Assembly: GCA_018340805.1 (NCBI GenBank)
Contig: JACMZG010001863.1
Span: 20,724,775 to 20,788,774 of the forward strand
From: Microvelia longipes
Taxonomy: Eukaryota; Arthropoda; Insecta; Hemiptera; Veliidae
Reading direction: 5' to 3'
DNA: 64,000 bases
The translations under genes were made by a program, and so were the position numbers. The notes below the pieces were generated by a model. It saw nothing but the letters and a program-made list of their open reading frames with translations, was not told where the DNA came from and ran no database searches. Position 1 is the first letter of the stretch, and each line of letters opens with the position of its first letter. Of the stretch, positions 35,815-46,745 are shown one piece after another.

Positions 35815-37558
35815 AGCGAATGCGCACATTCGCCAAAAAAAAAATATTTTTTTGAAAAATCATGTGGGTATCAAACTTGTAGGTATCGATGGTAGTCACA
35901 AATATGCATCGTTTTTCAAAATGGCGGCTATTACACCCGCCAAAAATCTCAAAAACCACAAAAATGCTTGTACCCCCCTTTTAAAGGCATAAGGAGAAGC
36001 CCTAAAAATATGGACCAATAGCAATAAACACTTTCGGGCATAGAAATTCTCGGAAAAAGTTTCAAAAGTTAATTTTAGCAATTTCAAAATCGCCCATACG
36101 CGCCACGGCCAAAAAAAATATTTTTTGAAAAATCATGTGGGTATCAAATTGTAGGTATCGATGGGTAGTACACAAATATGCATCGCTTTTTCCAAAATGG
36201 CGGCTATGACACCCTCAAAAAAACTCAAAACCAAAAAATGCTTGTCCCCCCTTTTAAGCAAAGGAAAGCCTAAAAATATGGGACAATAGCCAAAAAAGCA
36301 CTTTCCGGCCATAGAAATTCTTCGGAGAAAAGTTTCAAAAGTTAATTTTAGCAATTTCAAAATCGCCATACGCGCACGCGCAAAAAAAAAATATTTTTTT
36401 GAAAAATATGTAGGGTATCAAATTGTAGGTATCGATGGGTAGTACCAATATGCATCGCTTTTCAAAATGGCTATGACACCGCCAAAAACTCAAAAACCAC
36501 CAAAAATGCTTGTCCCCCCCCTTTTAAGGCATAAGGAGAGCCTAAAATATGGGACCAATAGCCAATAAAGCACTTTCCGGCCATAGAATTCTTCGGAGAA
36601 AAAGTTTTCAAAGTTAATTTAGCAATTTCAAAATCGCCATACGCGCACGCGCCAAAAAAATAATATTTTTTTGAAAATCATGTGGGTATCAAATGTAGGT
36701 ATCGATGGGTAGTAGAACAAATATGCATCGCTTTTTCAAATGGCGGCTATTACACCCACAAATATCTCAAATACCACCAAAAAATCTTGTCCCCCCCTTT
36801 TTAAGGCATAAGGAGAAGCCTAAAAATATGGACCAATAGCCAATAAAAGCTTTCCGGGCCATAGAAATTCTTCGGAGAAAAAGTTTCAAAGTTAATTTTA
36901 GCAATTCAAATCGCCCATAAGCGCACGGCCAAAAAAAAATTTTTTGAAAAATCATGTGGGGTATTAAATTGTAGGTATCGATGGGTAGTAGACAAAATAT
37001 GCATCGCTTTTTCAAAATGGCGGCTATTACACCACCCAAATATCTCAAAAACCACCAAAAAATGCTTGTCCCCCCCCTTTTTATGGCATAAGGAGAAGCC
37101 TAAAATATACCAATAGCCAATAAAAGACTTTCCGGGCCATAGAATTCTTCGGAGAAAAAGTTTCAAAGTATTTTTAGCAATTTCAAAATCGCCCATACGC
37201 GACGCGCCAAAAAAATATTTTTTCGAAAAATCATGTGGGTATCAATTGTAGTATCGATGGTATACACAATATGCATCGCTTTTTCAAAATGGCGGCTATT
37301 ACACCCGCAAAATCCAAAACACCAAAAATGCTTGTCCCCCCCTTTTAAGCATAAGGAAAGCCTAAATTAGGACCAATAGCATATAAAGACTTTCTGGGCC
37401 ATAGAAACTTCGAGAAAAATTTCAAAAGTTATTTTAGCAATTTCAAAATCGCCATACGCCGCACGCGCCAAAAAAAAATAATATTTTTGAAAAATCATGT
37501 GGGGTATCAAATTGTAGTATCGATGGTAGTACACAAAATATGCATCGCTTTTTCAAAA
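35815..37558. repeat. Satellite A, ~273-bp unit, six copies and a partial
   Basis: The landmark ATGGCGGCTAT recurs at 35921, 36197, 36467 (shortened), 36740, 37017 and 37289, giving spacings of 276, 270, 273, 277 and 272 bp. Each unit also holds a poly-A run before TATTTTTTTGAAAAATCATG, TAGGTATCGATGG, AAATATGCATCGC, a C-run after GCTTGT and CGGCCATAGAA. Copies differ mainly by single-base indels in homopolymers, which looks more like sequencing error than mutation. Open frames in it are satellite translations. It abuts satellite B at about 37558. Confidence 0.9.
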
Positions 37559-37615
37559 GCGAGCAAACGAGCCATGATTTTCATGCTTGCTTAATATGTT
37601 TCTCTTATATAGATA
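37559..37615. repeat. Satellite B fragment left of the LINE insertion
   Basis: GCGAGCAAACGAGCCATGAT, TTTCATGCTTGCTTAATATG and TTTCTCTTATATAGATA match the type-1 half of satellite B, then stop at AGATA (37611-37615), where the LINE 3' tail begins. On the far side of the insertion, satellite B resumes at AGATATTGACAA (44282). Confidence 0.8.
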
Positions 37616-39750
37616 TAATAATAATAATAAAAAATTTATTTATTATAAATAAAATTAGATTCGTGAATACAATGTTTCAAAATAATTTTATAATAGAGCA
37701 ACTATCAAACTCTTTAGAGAAAAAATAAACTTTAAGCCGCAAAAGCATGAGCTTGTGCGCGGCTTAGTCTTCTTGTAAAAGTTTCTTTTTCCTTATTAAT
37801 AGTTTCTTATAAATAGTTAGTTCTGTTAGTATTTTCTTAAATTATGTTTACTTAATTAGTATTTTTATACGACTTGGTTAGTTTTTTTAAAAAAAAATTT
37901 AAAAAATTTCTTAAATTTAAGGAAGAGAATTTATTAATTAAAATTAGTACAAAATAATATAAAATATAATAAAAAGAAAATATTATTTAATCTAAGGTAG
38001 AAAAAAAAAGAAAAAGAAGAAATAGGTTAATTTGGAGGTGGTTTAACCACAGGATTATTTCTTTTTAAAATCTTTAAAATACAGGTTAGTTTTATCTCAT
38101 CTGGTAGCATATTAAATAAATTGACCTCTATAGCAGCATGTCGTTGCATCATTGATGTTCTACATTTAAACTTTTTACTTTTCTATTAGTTTTGTTTCTA
38201 GTGCTGTGATTGTGATTAATATACTCTTTCGGTTGATTAAAGTATTTTAATAGAACCTTTTTGTAAATAACATAAGGAAAATAATAAGGGAAATAATAAT
38301 ATAATAAACAAAATAATAAGGGAAATCTTTGAAAAGTTGATCAGTAGAATATAGTCTTGGTTTCTTAAGGATGGTTTTGATGACTGTTTTTGAGTATTTC
38401 TAACGAGTGCAAGTGAGTTGGATTTGCTGATCCCCAATAATACGTACCAAGAATAGATTCACTAGAGCATGATATATAGTTTAATCAACTTTTCATCACA
38501 GAAATCCTAAGTGCTCTAAAATAATATATGAATTTCCTTATTTTATTTCTAATATTTTGAATATGAATTTTCCAAGTCAATGTTTGGTCAATAGTAACAC
38601 CTAGGTATTTTATAGAAGTTACCTGTCTATAGTCGTACAGTCACAGTTTGGTGTGTCATTTTTTCTAACGCACTTACAATCATGGATTTTGAGTTTAGTT
38701 ATATCTTAGCTGTCCTTTCTTAGATAGTGAGAAGGTAATAATTTGGTTTTTTGGTGTTTAGAAATAATAGGTTTGTGTGGAGCCATTTGCTACTAAGGCA
38801 GCTGTTGTTCTACTTTGATTGTCAATTCTTGCAGCTGTGTGTCTGATGAAAACAATAAAACTATCATCAGCAAAACCTATTACTTCACTAAGAAATTAGG
38901 ATAAGGTATAAAATTGATGTAGCAGAAATAATTCGGTGACGTCACTGTTCCTTGTTGTGTTCCAGTATGAAGCGTGGCTACAGAGCTTAAGTCGTTGAGT
39001 AACTTTACCTGTTTTTGCCGGTTTGTAATATAGTCAAATAAGTAATTCTAAGGCTTTCCCTCGTATCCCATAAAATTGAAGTTTTTTATTAATTTTTTCT
39101 GATCAACTGTGTCAATGCTTTTTTAAGTCCAAAAAAACTGCTATTACTTTATTGTTGTTGTCTAATTTTGAGGTAATATACTTAGTTAGTGCATATATCG
39201 CGTCGTCAGTACTTTTATTGTTTGAAAACGAATGAGATTTTGAGAGAATTTGATGTTTTTCGAAAAAAGATGAGATTCTACTTTCAATGCATTTCTCTAA
39301 TAATTTTGCTCTACTGGTAATAGAGATATTGTCTGTAATTCATTACGTCAGACTCATCCTTCCTTAAACAGAGGAGTGATGACGCGTTTTTGAATACACT
39401 AGGAAAATACCCGAACTGAAACAGGTGTTGAATATATAACTAAGGTTTGACTAAATTTTCTTTGCATGCTTTTATTATTTTTGCAGATATTTGATCTATA
39501 CAGGAGCTTTGTTATTTTTTAGTTCCTTATGTGATTTAGTATTTTTCAGTTTCTGTTACAGGTAAAAGAACTAAAGAGTCAGGTAGTCTAGGTATATTTT
39601 CAGTACTCAGTCAGAGCTACAGTTGCAGTATTTTTTCTGTTCGTCAGCTAAAGTTTCACCAATGCTTGAGAAATGTTCATTTAGTTATTTGCAATATCTT
39701 TATTGTTGACTATTTTTTCACCACTTGGCAAAATTAGTTCCCTTGATTTC
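37616..39750 (-). pseudogene. Non-LTR retrotransposon 3' half: reverse transcriptase and 3' UTR
   Basis: Read on the minus strand this is the reverse transcriptase region of a Jockey/CR1-like LINE. Recognisable pieces are AVFLDLKKA (palm motif A, about 39115-39150), a GTQQGTV-type segment near 38935-38960, the catalytic FADD (38863-38874), YLGVTID (about 38590-38612) and a C-terminal LFNMLPDEIK-type segment near 38100-38130. Frames change often, partly because this stretch appears poorly polished. The 3' UTR carries a stem AAGCCGC/GCGGCTT (37734-37740, 37759-37765), and the element ends in a (TTA)n tail abutting satellite B. It continues upstream into the endonuclease part, which in this window is separated by a false duplication. 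Confidence 0.8.
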
Positions 39751-42497
39751 TGTTTGAGATTTTTCCTACCTAAGGTTCTATTTATAATTTGCATGTTTTG
39801 AAATTATTTTGCCCAGCCAATTTAATTTCATCTTCTAGATATTGATTCTTAGCAGTTTTATAATTCTATTAAGTTTGATTCTGTATTTTTTATAAGCGGT
39901 TTTCAATTCTGCATTTCCGGGTCACTGTCAACTTGCCTAGCCATTTTTCACGGATTAATATACTTTCTATGATGCTATTCGTTATCCAAGTTTTCTTTTT
40001 TTGTATTTTCTATTTAATTTACAGTTTTGTATGTCTCCAATAGTGGTTTTTTAAAGTATTTACAAACATAGATGTTATTTCATTTGCGTCGTCATTTTTA
40101 TAGATATTATCAAGTTTGTTATTTAATATCATTAACCAGGCTTGGAAAGTCAGTTCTGCTTACGTAAGTGTTACTGTTATTTAAATTATTTTTTGATGAG
40201 TGTTATTAATTTATAAATAATTCAACTGGGAAGTGATCTGTTATTTTATTATTAAGTCTATACGCAACGGTAAGTAGCTTTTCTTTTTGTTTGGTCCATA
40301 TATGGTCTAGACAGGATTTACTGTTGTTATGAATTCTGGTGTAGGAATTTATATTGGAATTATAGCCAAATTGGGCCATCATATCGATAAAGTCTTCAGT
40401 ATGTGCATCATAATTGTCAGCTTTAATATGATATTAAAATCCCTAGCACTACATGTTTTCATTACTCATGCTGTGTAAATGGCGTATAACGATGCGTTAA
40501 ACAATCTAAGCTATATCCCATAATTGTATATTAGAGTCACAGTATGTACTATTTTGTTCGTCTAATTTTAAATAGTAAACTAGTACATTGCTCTACGGGA
40601 TTTTTCTTGTTTAGATATTATTTGCAGACTATTCTTTACAAATGCTACAATTCCGTCAGCTCGGTTAAACTGACCAATCCACCGGAAGAGTTTTAGCCGG
40701 GTATTGTAAAATTTTCAGGAAAAACTCTTAACATGTTTCAGTCAGTAAAATTATGTGTACCTCTACATTTAATACTTCTAACAGAACTAATAGCTCGTCA
40801 TAGTGTTTTCTAAACTACGTATATTTAGATGCAATAAATTTAAAAAATATTTATGCTGTAGTCAGTGACTTCAGATTTAGATCAGTTAGTTCTTTTGTTT
40901 CGGTTTCATGGTCCATTTTAGATCCGAAATTATTTGATTTGTAGTTGTCATGGTGTTAATCTATGGATATTTATTTTCTACTATTTTGTTGAAGTTTGCG
41001 TCTCGTTTGTTATTAAATAGTTTTTAATAGTATGGCGTTGGTCTGTAGTAATCTCCTTGTAGTATGAAATTAAGTCGTTTCATCTGTCGTTAGATTCTAA
41101 AGCTTAAGTATGGTCTACTAAGTGCAACAATTATATGTGGAATATATTAAAACGTCTAGGGTTTTGAATTTATCCTAACTAAACACCACGTTTAGACGTC
41201 AGTCTTGAGCTTCGTGAATGGTATGAATTAGAATTGTCCATAAACATTACCTTTTAAATATCTATCATCTATCTTTTTCAATTTGGTAAAAAGTCAGTAT
41301 AAGCGTGTCTTCTTTAAGTTGATATGATGGCATACTATAATCGGTCTGATGATCGTACGCACGGGTTTGTTGTTTGAATATTTTATAAGGTTCGACAACA
41401 AGAACACACATCTGAGACATCTCTTAGTGTTGAGAGTTAAACAAATCACAGAAATGTGAGATTTAGACATCAAAAATATTGACAAACAAGCAACATAAAG
41501 GCGAGCGAAGCGAGCCCAAGTATGTATGGTTTTCTTTTTTTATTTTTTACTCTAAGTAAGGTTATAAACATATACAAAAGGGAGCGAACGAGCCCATATT
41601 TCATGCTTGCTTAAAATTTTCTCTTACATAATAGATATTCAAACAACACATAAGCGAAGCGAAGCGAGCCTAGTATTGCAATAGTTATTTTTAATTATTT
41701 ATCTCTTAAGAAGGTATTGAATAAATCATATACAAAAGGCGAGCGAAGCGAGTCCATATTTTCAAATCCTTGCTTAAATGTTCCTTATAATAGATATTGA
41801 CAAACAGCACATAAAGGCGAGCGAAGCGAGCCTAGAATTGCATTTATTTTTATTATTTTATACTCTTAAGAGGTACTGATAAACATATACAAAAGGCGAG
41901 CGAAGCGAGCCCATGATTTTATGCCTTTTTTAAAATGTTCTCTTAAATAGATATTGACAACAAGCACATAAAGGCGAGGCGTACGAGCCTAGTATTGTAT
42001 GGTTTTTTTAATTAATATTCTTAAAAAAGTACTGATAAACATATACAAAAGGCGAGCGAACGACCCATGATTTTTATGCCTGTTTTAAATTGTTTTCTGT
42101 AAGTAGATTCATTGACATTCAAGCACATAAAAGGGAGCAAGCGACCCTATATTGGCAATGGTATTATTATTTTATAGTCTTAAAGAATGTACTGATAAAC
42201 ATATAACAAAGGCGAGCGAAGCGAGGTCCATGATTTATCCTTGCCTAAAATGTTCCTTATAATAGATATTTGACAAACAAGCACATAAAGGGAGCGATGC
42301 GAGCCTGAATTTGCATGTTCATTTTATATTTTTTACTCTAAGAAGGTTACTGATAAACATACAAAAGGCGAGCGAAGGAGCCCATATTTTCATGCTTGCT
42401 AAAATGTTTCTCTATCAAGATATTGACAATCAAGCACAAAGCGAGCGAAGCGAGCCTAGTAATTGCATGGTTATTTTTATAATTTTATATCTTTTAA
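39751..42497. other. Error-rich duplicate of 42499-45345 (assembly artefact)
   Basis: This 2747-bp stretch repeats, in the same order and orientation, the LINE endonuclease, viral helicase fragment and about 1 kb of satellite B found at 42499-45345. It is ~100 bp shorter, and the differences I checked are mostly single-base deletions, many in homopolymers. Diagnostic satellite variants (CTAGTAATTGCATGG, GACAATCAAGCACAAA) match the same array positions in both. It begins at TGTTTGAGATTTTT and ends at the N. It should not be counted as a second insertion. Confidence 0.85.
41474..42497. repeat. Satellite B, low-quality rendering
   Basis: About twelve monomers with the GGCGAGCGAAGCGAGCC signature, many missing one or two bases. 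By order and variants it corresponds to 44282-45345. Confidence 0.8.
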
Positions 42498-42498
42498 N
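42498..42498. other. Single N, scaffold join
   Basis: This is the only ambiguous base seen in the window. Sequence on its right restarts exactly the segment that begins at 39751, so it marks an unmerged overlap between two contigs and not a real gap. Confidence 0.95.
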
Positions 42499-43740
42499 TG
42501 TTTGAGATTTTTCTCTACCTAAGGTTCTATTTATAATTTGCCATGTTTTGAAATTATTTTGCCCAGCCAATTTAATTTCATCTTCTAGATATTGATTCTT
42601 AGCAGTTTTTTTATAATTCTATAAGTTGATTTCTGTATTTATAAGCGGTTTTCAATTCTGCATTTTCCGGGTCACTGTCAACTTGCCTAGCCATTTTGTC
42701 ACGGATTAATATACTTTCTATGATGCTATTCGTTATCCAAGGTTTTCTTTTTTTTTGTATTTTCTATTTAATTTAACAGTTTTTGTATGTCTCCAATAGT
42801 GGGTTTTTAAAGTATTTACAAACATAGATGTTATTTCATTTGCGTCGTCATTTTTATAGATATTATCCCAAGTTTGGTTATTTATATCATTAACCAGGCT
42901 TGGAAAGTCAGTTCTGCTTACGTAAGTGTTACTGTTATTTAAATTATTTTTGATGATGTGTTATTATATTTATAAATAATTCCAACTGGGAAGTGATCTG
43001 TTATTTTTTATTATTAAGTCTATACGCAACGGTAAGTAGCTTTTCTTTTTGTTTGGTCCATATATGGTCTAGACAGGATTTACTGTTGTTATGAATTCTG
43101 GTGTAGGAATTTATATTGGAATTATAGCCAAATTGGGCCATCATATCGATAAAGTCTTCAGTATGTGCATCATAATTGTCAGCTTTAATATTGATATTAA
43201 AATCCCCTAGCACTACATGGTTTTCATTACTCATGCTGTGTAAATGGTCGTATAACGATGCGTTAAACAAATCTAAGCTATATCCCATAATCTGTATATT
43301 AGAGTCACAGTATGTACCTTATTTGGTTCGTCTCTAATTTTAAATAGTAAACTAGTACATTGCTCTACGGGATTTTCTTGTTTAGATATTATTTGCAGAC
43401 TATTCTTTACAAATGCTACAATTCCGTCAGCTCGGTTAAACTGACCATCCACCGGAAGAGGTTTATAGCCGGGTATTGTAAAATTTTCAGGAAAAACTCT
43501 TAACCATGTTTCAGTCAGTAAAATTATGTGTACCTCTACATTTATACCTTCTAACAGAACTAATAGCTCGTCATAGTGTTTTTCTAAACTACGTATATTT
43601 AGATGCAATAAATTTAAAAAATATTTAGTGCCTGTAGTCAGTGACTTCAGATTTAGATCAGTTAGTTCTTTTGTTTCGGTTTCATGGTCCATTTTAGGAT
43701 CCGAAATTATTTGATTTGTAGTTGTCATGGGTTAAATCTA
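42499..43740 (-). pseudogene. Non-LTR retrotransposon endonuclease domain (EEP family)
   Basis: Two minus-strand frames (43728-43273 and 43288-43001), offset by one indel, form an apurinic-like endonuclease as found at the N terminus of LINE ORF2. LHLNIRSL (about 43590-43612) is the first strand, TETWL follows ~30 residues later, GDFNIN (about 43183-43205) is the conserved Asp-Asn motif, and SCLDHIW (about 43060-43080) is the C-terminal Asp-His motif. In the LINE life cycle this enzyme nicks the target to prime reverse transcription. The frame continues without recognisable motifs to 42499 and joins the reverse transcriptase at 39750. The indel may be decay or residual error. No ORF1 precedes it: a viral helicase fragment sits where the 5' end should be. 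Confidence 0.85.
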
Positions 43741-43758
43741 TGGATATTTTATTTTCTA

Positions 43759-44281
43759 CTATTTGTTGAAGTTATGCGTCTCGTTTGTTATTAAATAGTT
43801 TTTAATAGTATGGACGTTGGTCTGTAGTATCTCCTTTGTTAGTAATGAAATTAAGTCCGTTTCATCTGTCGTTAGATATCTAAAGCTATAAGTATGTCTA
43901 CTAAGTGCAACAATTATATGTGGAATACTATTATAAACGTCTAAGGGTTTTGAATTTATCCTAACTAACACCACACGTTTAGACGTCAGTCCTTGAGCTT
44001 CGTGAATGGTATGAATTAGAATTGGTCCATAACATCTACCTTTTAAAATATCTATCATCATATCTTTTTCAATTTTGTGTAAAAGTCAGTATAAGCGTGT
44101 CTTCTTTAAGTTGATACTGACTGGCATCACTAATAATCGGTCTGATGGATCGTACGCACGGGTTTGTTGTTTGAATATTTTTATAATGGTTCGACAACAA
44201 GAAGCACACATCCTGAGGACATCTCTTAGTGGTAGAGAGATTAAACAGGATCACAGACTGTGAGATCTTAGACCACTCAAA
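43759..44281 (-). pseudogene. Endogenous alphavirus-like superfamily 1 helicase fragment (virga/nege-like)
   Basis: Two minus-strand frames offset by one indel near 44062-44070 carry the C-terminal half of a plus-strand RNA virus replicase helicase. Visible are TKRCPQDV (44207-44230), THEAQG-type motif TIHEAQG (43990-44010) followed by a VxLVR strand, and the arginine-finger motif VALSRHT (43891-43911). The Walker A and B half is missing. The fragment stops about where helicases of this family end, and no polymerase follows. It is non-functional as seen: truncated, frameshifted, and without a promoter or start I can support. The sense matches the adjoining LINE. At 44282 it gives way directly to satellite B. 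Helicases of virga-like and nege-like viruses share these motifs, so the exact virus is not assigned. Confidence 0.8.
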
Positions 44282-46745
44282 AGATATTGACAACAAAGAC
44301 TAAAGGCGAGCGAAGCGAGCCCAAGTATTGTATGGTTTTTTTTTTATTTTTTACTCTTAAGAAGGTACTAATAAACATATACAAAAAGGCGAGCGAAGCG
44401 AGCCCATGATTTTCATGCCTTGCTTAAATGTTTCTCTTATAATAGATATTGACAAACAAGCACATAGGCGAGCGAAGCGAGCCCTAGTATTGCATAGTTA
44501 TTTTTATTATTTTATACTCTTAAGAAGGTATTGATAAACATATACAAAAAGGCGAGCGAAGCGAGTCCATGATTTTCATCCCTTGCTTAAAATGTTTCTC
44601 TATAATAGATATTGACAAACAGCACATAAAGGCGAGCGAAGCGAAGCCCCTAGAATTGCATGGTTATTTTTATTATTTTTATACTCTTAAGAAGGTACTG
44701 ATAAACATATACAAAAAGGCGAGCGAAGCGAGCCCATGATTTTTATGCCTTTTTTAAAATGTTTCTCTTAAAGTAGATATTGACTAACAAGCACATAAAG
44801 GCGAGCGTAGCGAGCCCTAGTATTGTATGGTTTTTTTTAATTTATACTCTTAAAAAAGTACTGATAAACATATACAAAAAGGCGAGCGAAGCGAGCCCAT
44901 GATTTTTATGCCTTGTTTTAAATGTTTTTCTTAAAGTAGATATTGACAATCAAGCACAAAAAGGCGAGCGAAGCGAGCCCTAGTATTGCATGGTTTAATT
45001 ATTATTTTATACTCTTAGAAGGTACTGATAAACATATACAAAAAGGCGAGCGAAGCGAGTCCATGATTTTCATGCCTTGTTTAAAATGTTTCTCTTATAT
45101 AGATATTGACAAACAAGCACATAAAGGCGAGCGAAGCGAGCCCTAGATTGCATGGTTATTTTTATTATTTTTTACTCTAAGAAGGTACTGATAACATATA
45201 CAAAAAGGCGAGCGAAGCGAGCCATGATTTTCATGCCTTGCTTAAAATGTTTCTCTTATAATAGATATTGACAATCAAGCACAAAAAGGCGAGCGAAGCG
45301 AGCCCTAGTAAATGCATGGTTATTTTTTATAATTTTTATACTTTTAGAAGGTACTGATAAACATATACAAAAAGGCGAGCGAAGCGAGCCCATGATTTTT
45401 ATGCCCCTGTTTTAAAATGTTTCTCTTAAAGTAGATATTGACAAAATAAGCATATAAAGGCGAGCAAGCGAGCGTTTATATTGTATGTTTTTTTTTTTTC
45501 TCTTAAGAAGGTACTAATAACATATACAAAAAGGCGAGCGAAGTGAGCCCATGATTTTTATGCTTGTTAAAATGTTTTTCTTATAATAGATATTGACAAA
45601 CAAGCACATAAAGGCGAGCGAAGCGAGCCCTAGTATTGCATGGTTATTTTTATTATTTTTACTCTTAAAAGGTACTGATAAACACATACAAAAGGCGAGC
45701 GAAGCGAGCCCATGATTTTTATGCCTTTCTTAAAATGTTTCTCTTAAAGTAGATATTGACTAACAAGCACATAAAGGCGAGCCCTAGTATTGTATGGTTA
45801 TTTTTTTATTTTTATACTCTTAAGAGTACTGATAAAACATACACAAAGGCGAGCGAAGCGAGCCCATGATTTTTCATGCCTTGTTTTAAATGTTTCTTTT
45901 AAGTAGATATTGACAAACAAGCACTAAAGGCGAGCGAAGCGAGCCCTTGAATCTTATTTTATGTTTTAAATTTTTTTTCTAAATTTAGGTATTGACAAAG
46001 AAACTTCTATAAGCGAGCGAAGCGAGCCCTAGATTGTTATGTATAAGTTTGATTCTATAGTTTAAAAATTGGCTAGTACCAAACATGCACCTCAAGGATA
46101 GCGATGTGAGCCCTAGAATTTATGTTATGTCTTTACTGTATGCTATAAAATGAGGTTCTGATAAACTATACAAAAAGGCGATTGAAGCGAGGCTTTAATT
46201 TTATGCCTTGTTTTTAAATGTTCCTCTTCAGGTAGATATTGACAACCAAGCACATAAAGGCGAATGATGCGAGCCCTTAAATTTTTTTGTTCTGTGTTTT
46301 AAATTTACTCAAAATTAGGTATCGACAAACAATATATAAAGGCGAGGGAAGCGAGCTCTAGATTGTTATGTAAAAATTTGATTCTATAGTTTGAAATTGG
46401 CTAGTACTAAACAAGCAGATGTTTACTCAAAATTTTATGTTGTATTATAATTATTTTTCCTAAAATCAGTGCCAACAGACACATATTAGGCTAGCGAAAT
46501 GAGCCCTTGTGAAATTGGTAAAATTATGTTTACTCTGCGAAATTTGCAATAACAAACATACAATGAAACGAGCAATACGAGCACTTATATATTTTTTTGT
46601 AGATTCTAACTTAGGTACTGATTTCTGTACACAGAACGCATGCGTAGCGAGCTGTGGAATATTTTGTTATAACTTATTTATTTTTTCTAACATTAGGTAT
46701 CGACAAATACTAACATATAGGCTATTGAAGCGAGGCGTAGAATAT
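44282..46745. repeat. Satellite B array, ~165-bp dimer with GGCGAGCGAAGCGAGCC
   Basis: Two half-units alternate. One runs GAGCCCATGATTTTCATGCC, CTTAAAATGTTTCTCTTA, ATAGATATTGACAAACAAGC. The other runs GAGCCCTAGTATTGCATGG, TTTTTATTATTTTATACTC, AAGGTACTGATAAACATATA. Both start with the same 17-bp signature, which contains three GCGA copies. Starts at 44305, 44388, 44467, 44551, 44631 and 44718 give spacings of 79-87 bp. Units are homogeneous to about 45.95 kb, then decay progressively to 46745, as expected at an array edge. Confidence 0.92.

Noticed and set aside
35896..37196. Four overlapping minus-strand frames with similar products (GGVIAAILKK, SMARKCF types)
   Set aside because: They follow the ~273-bp satellite unit, break at its homopolymer indels, and have no start or stop context.
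39751..41473. A second, independent LINE-helicase insertion
   Set aside because: Order, junctions and adjoining satellite variants are identical to 42499-45345 and an N separates them, so this is an assembly overlap.
44943..45146. Plus-strand frame containing repeated KGERSEP/KASEASPS
   Set aside because: Translation of the satellite B signature box. The plus frame at 42311-42505 has the same origin and runs through the N.
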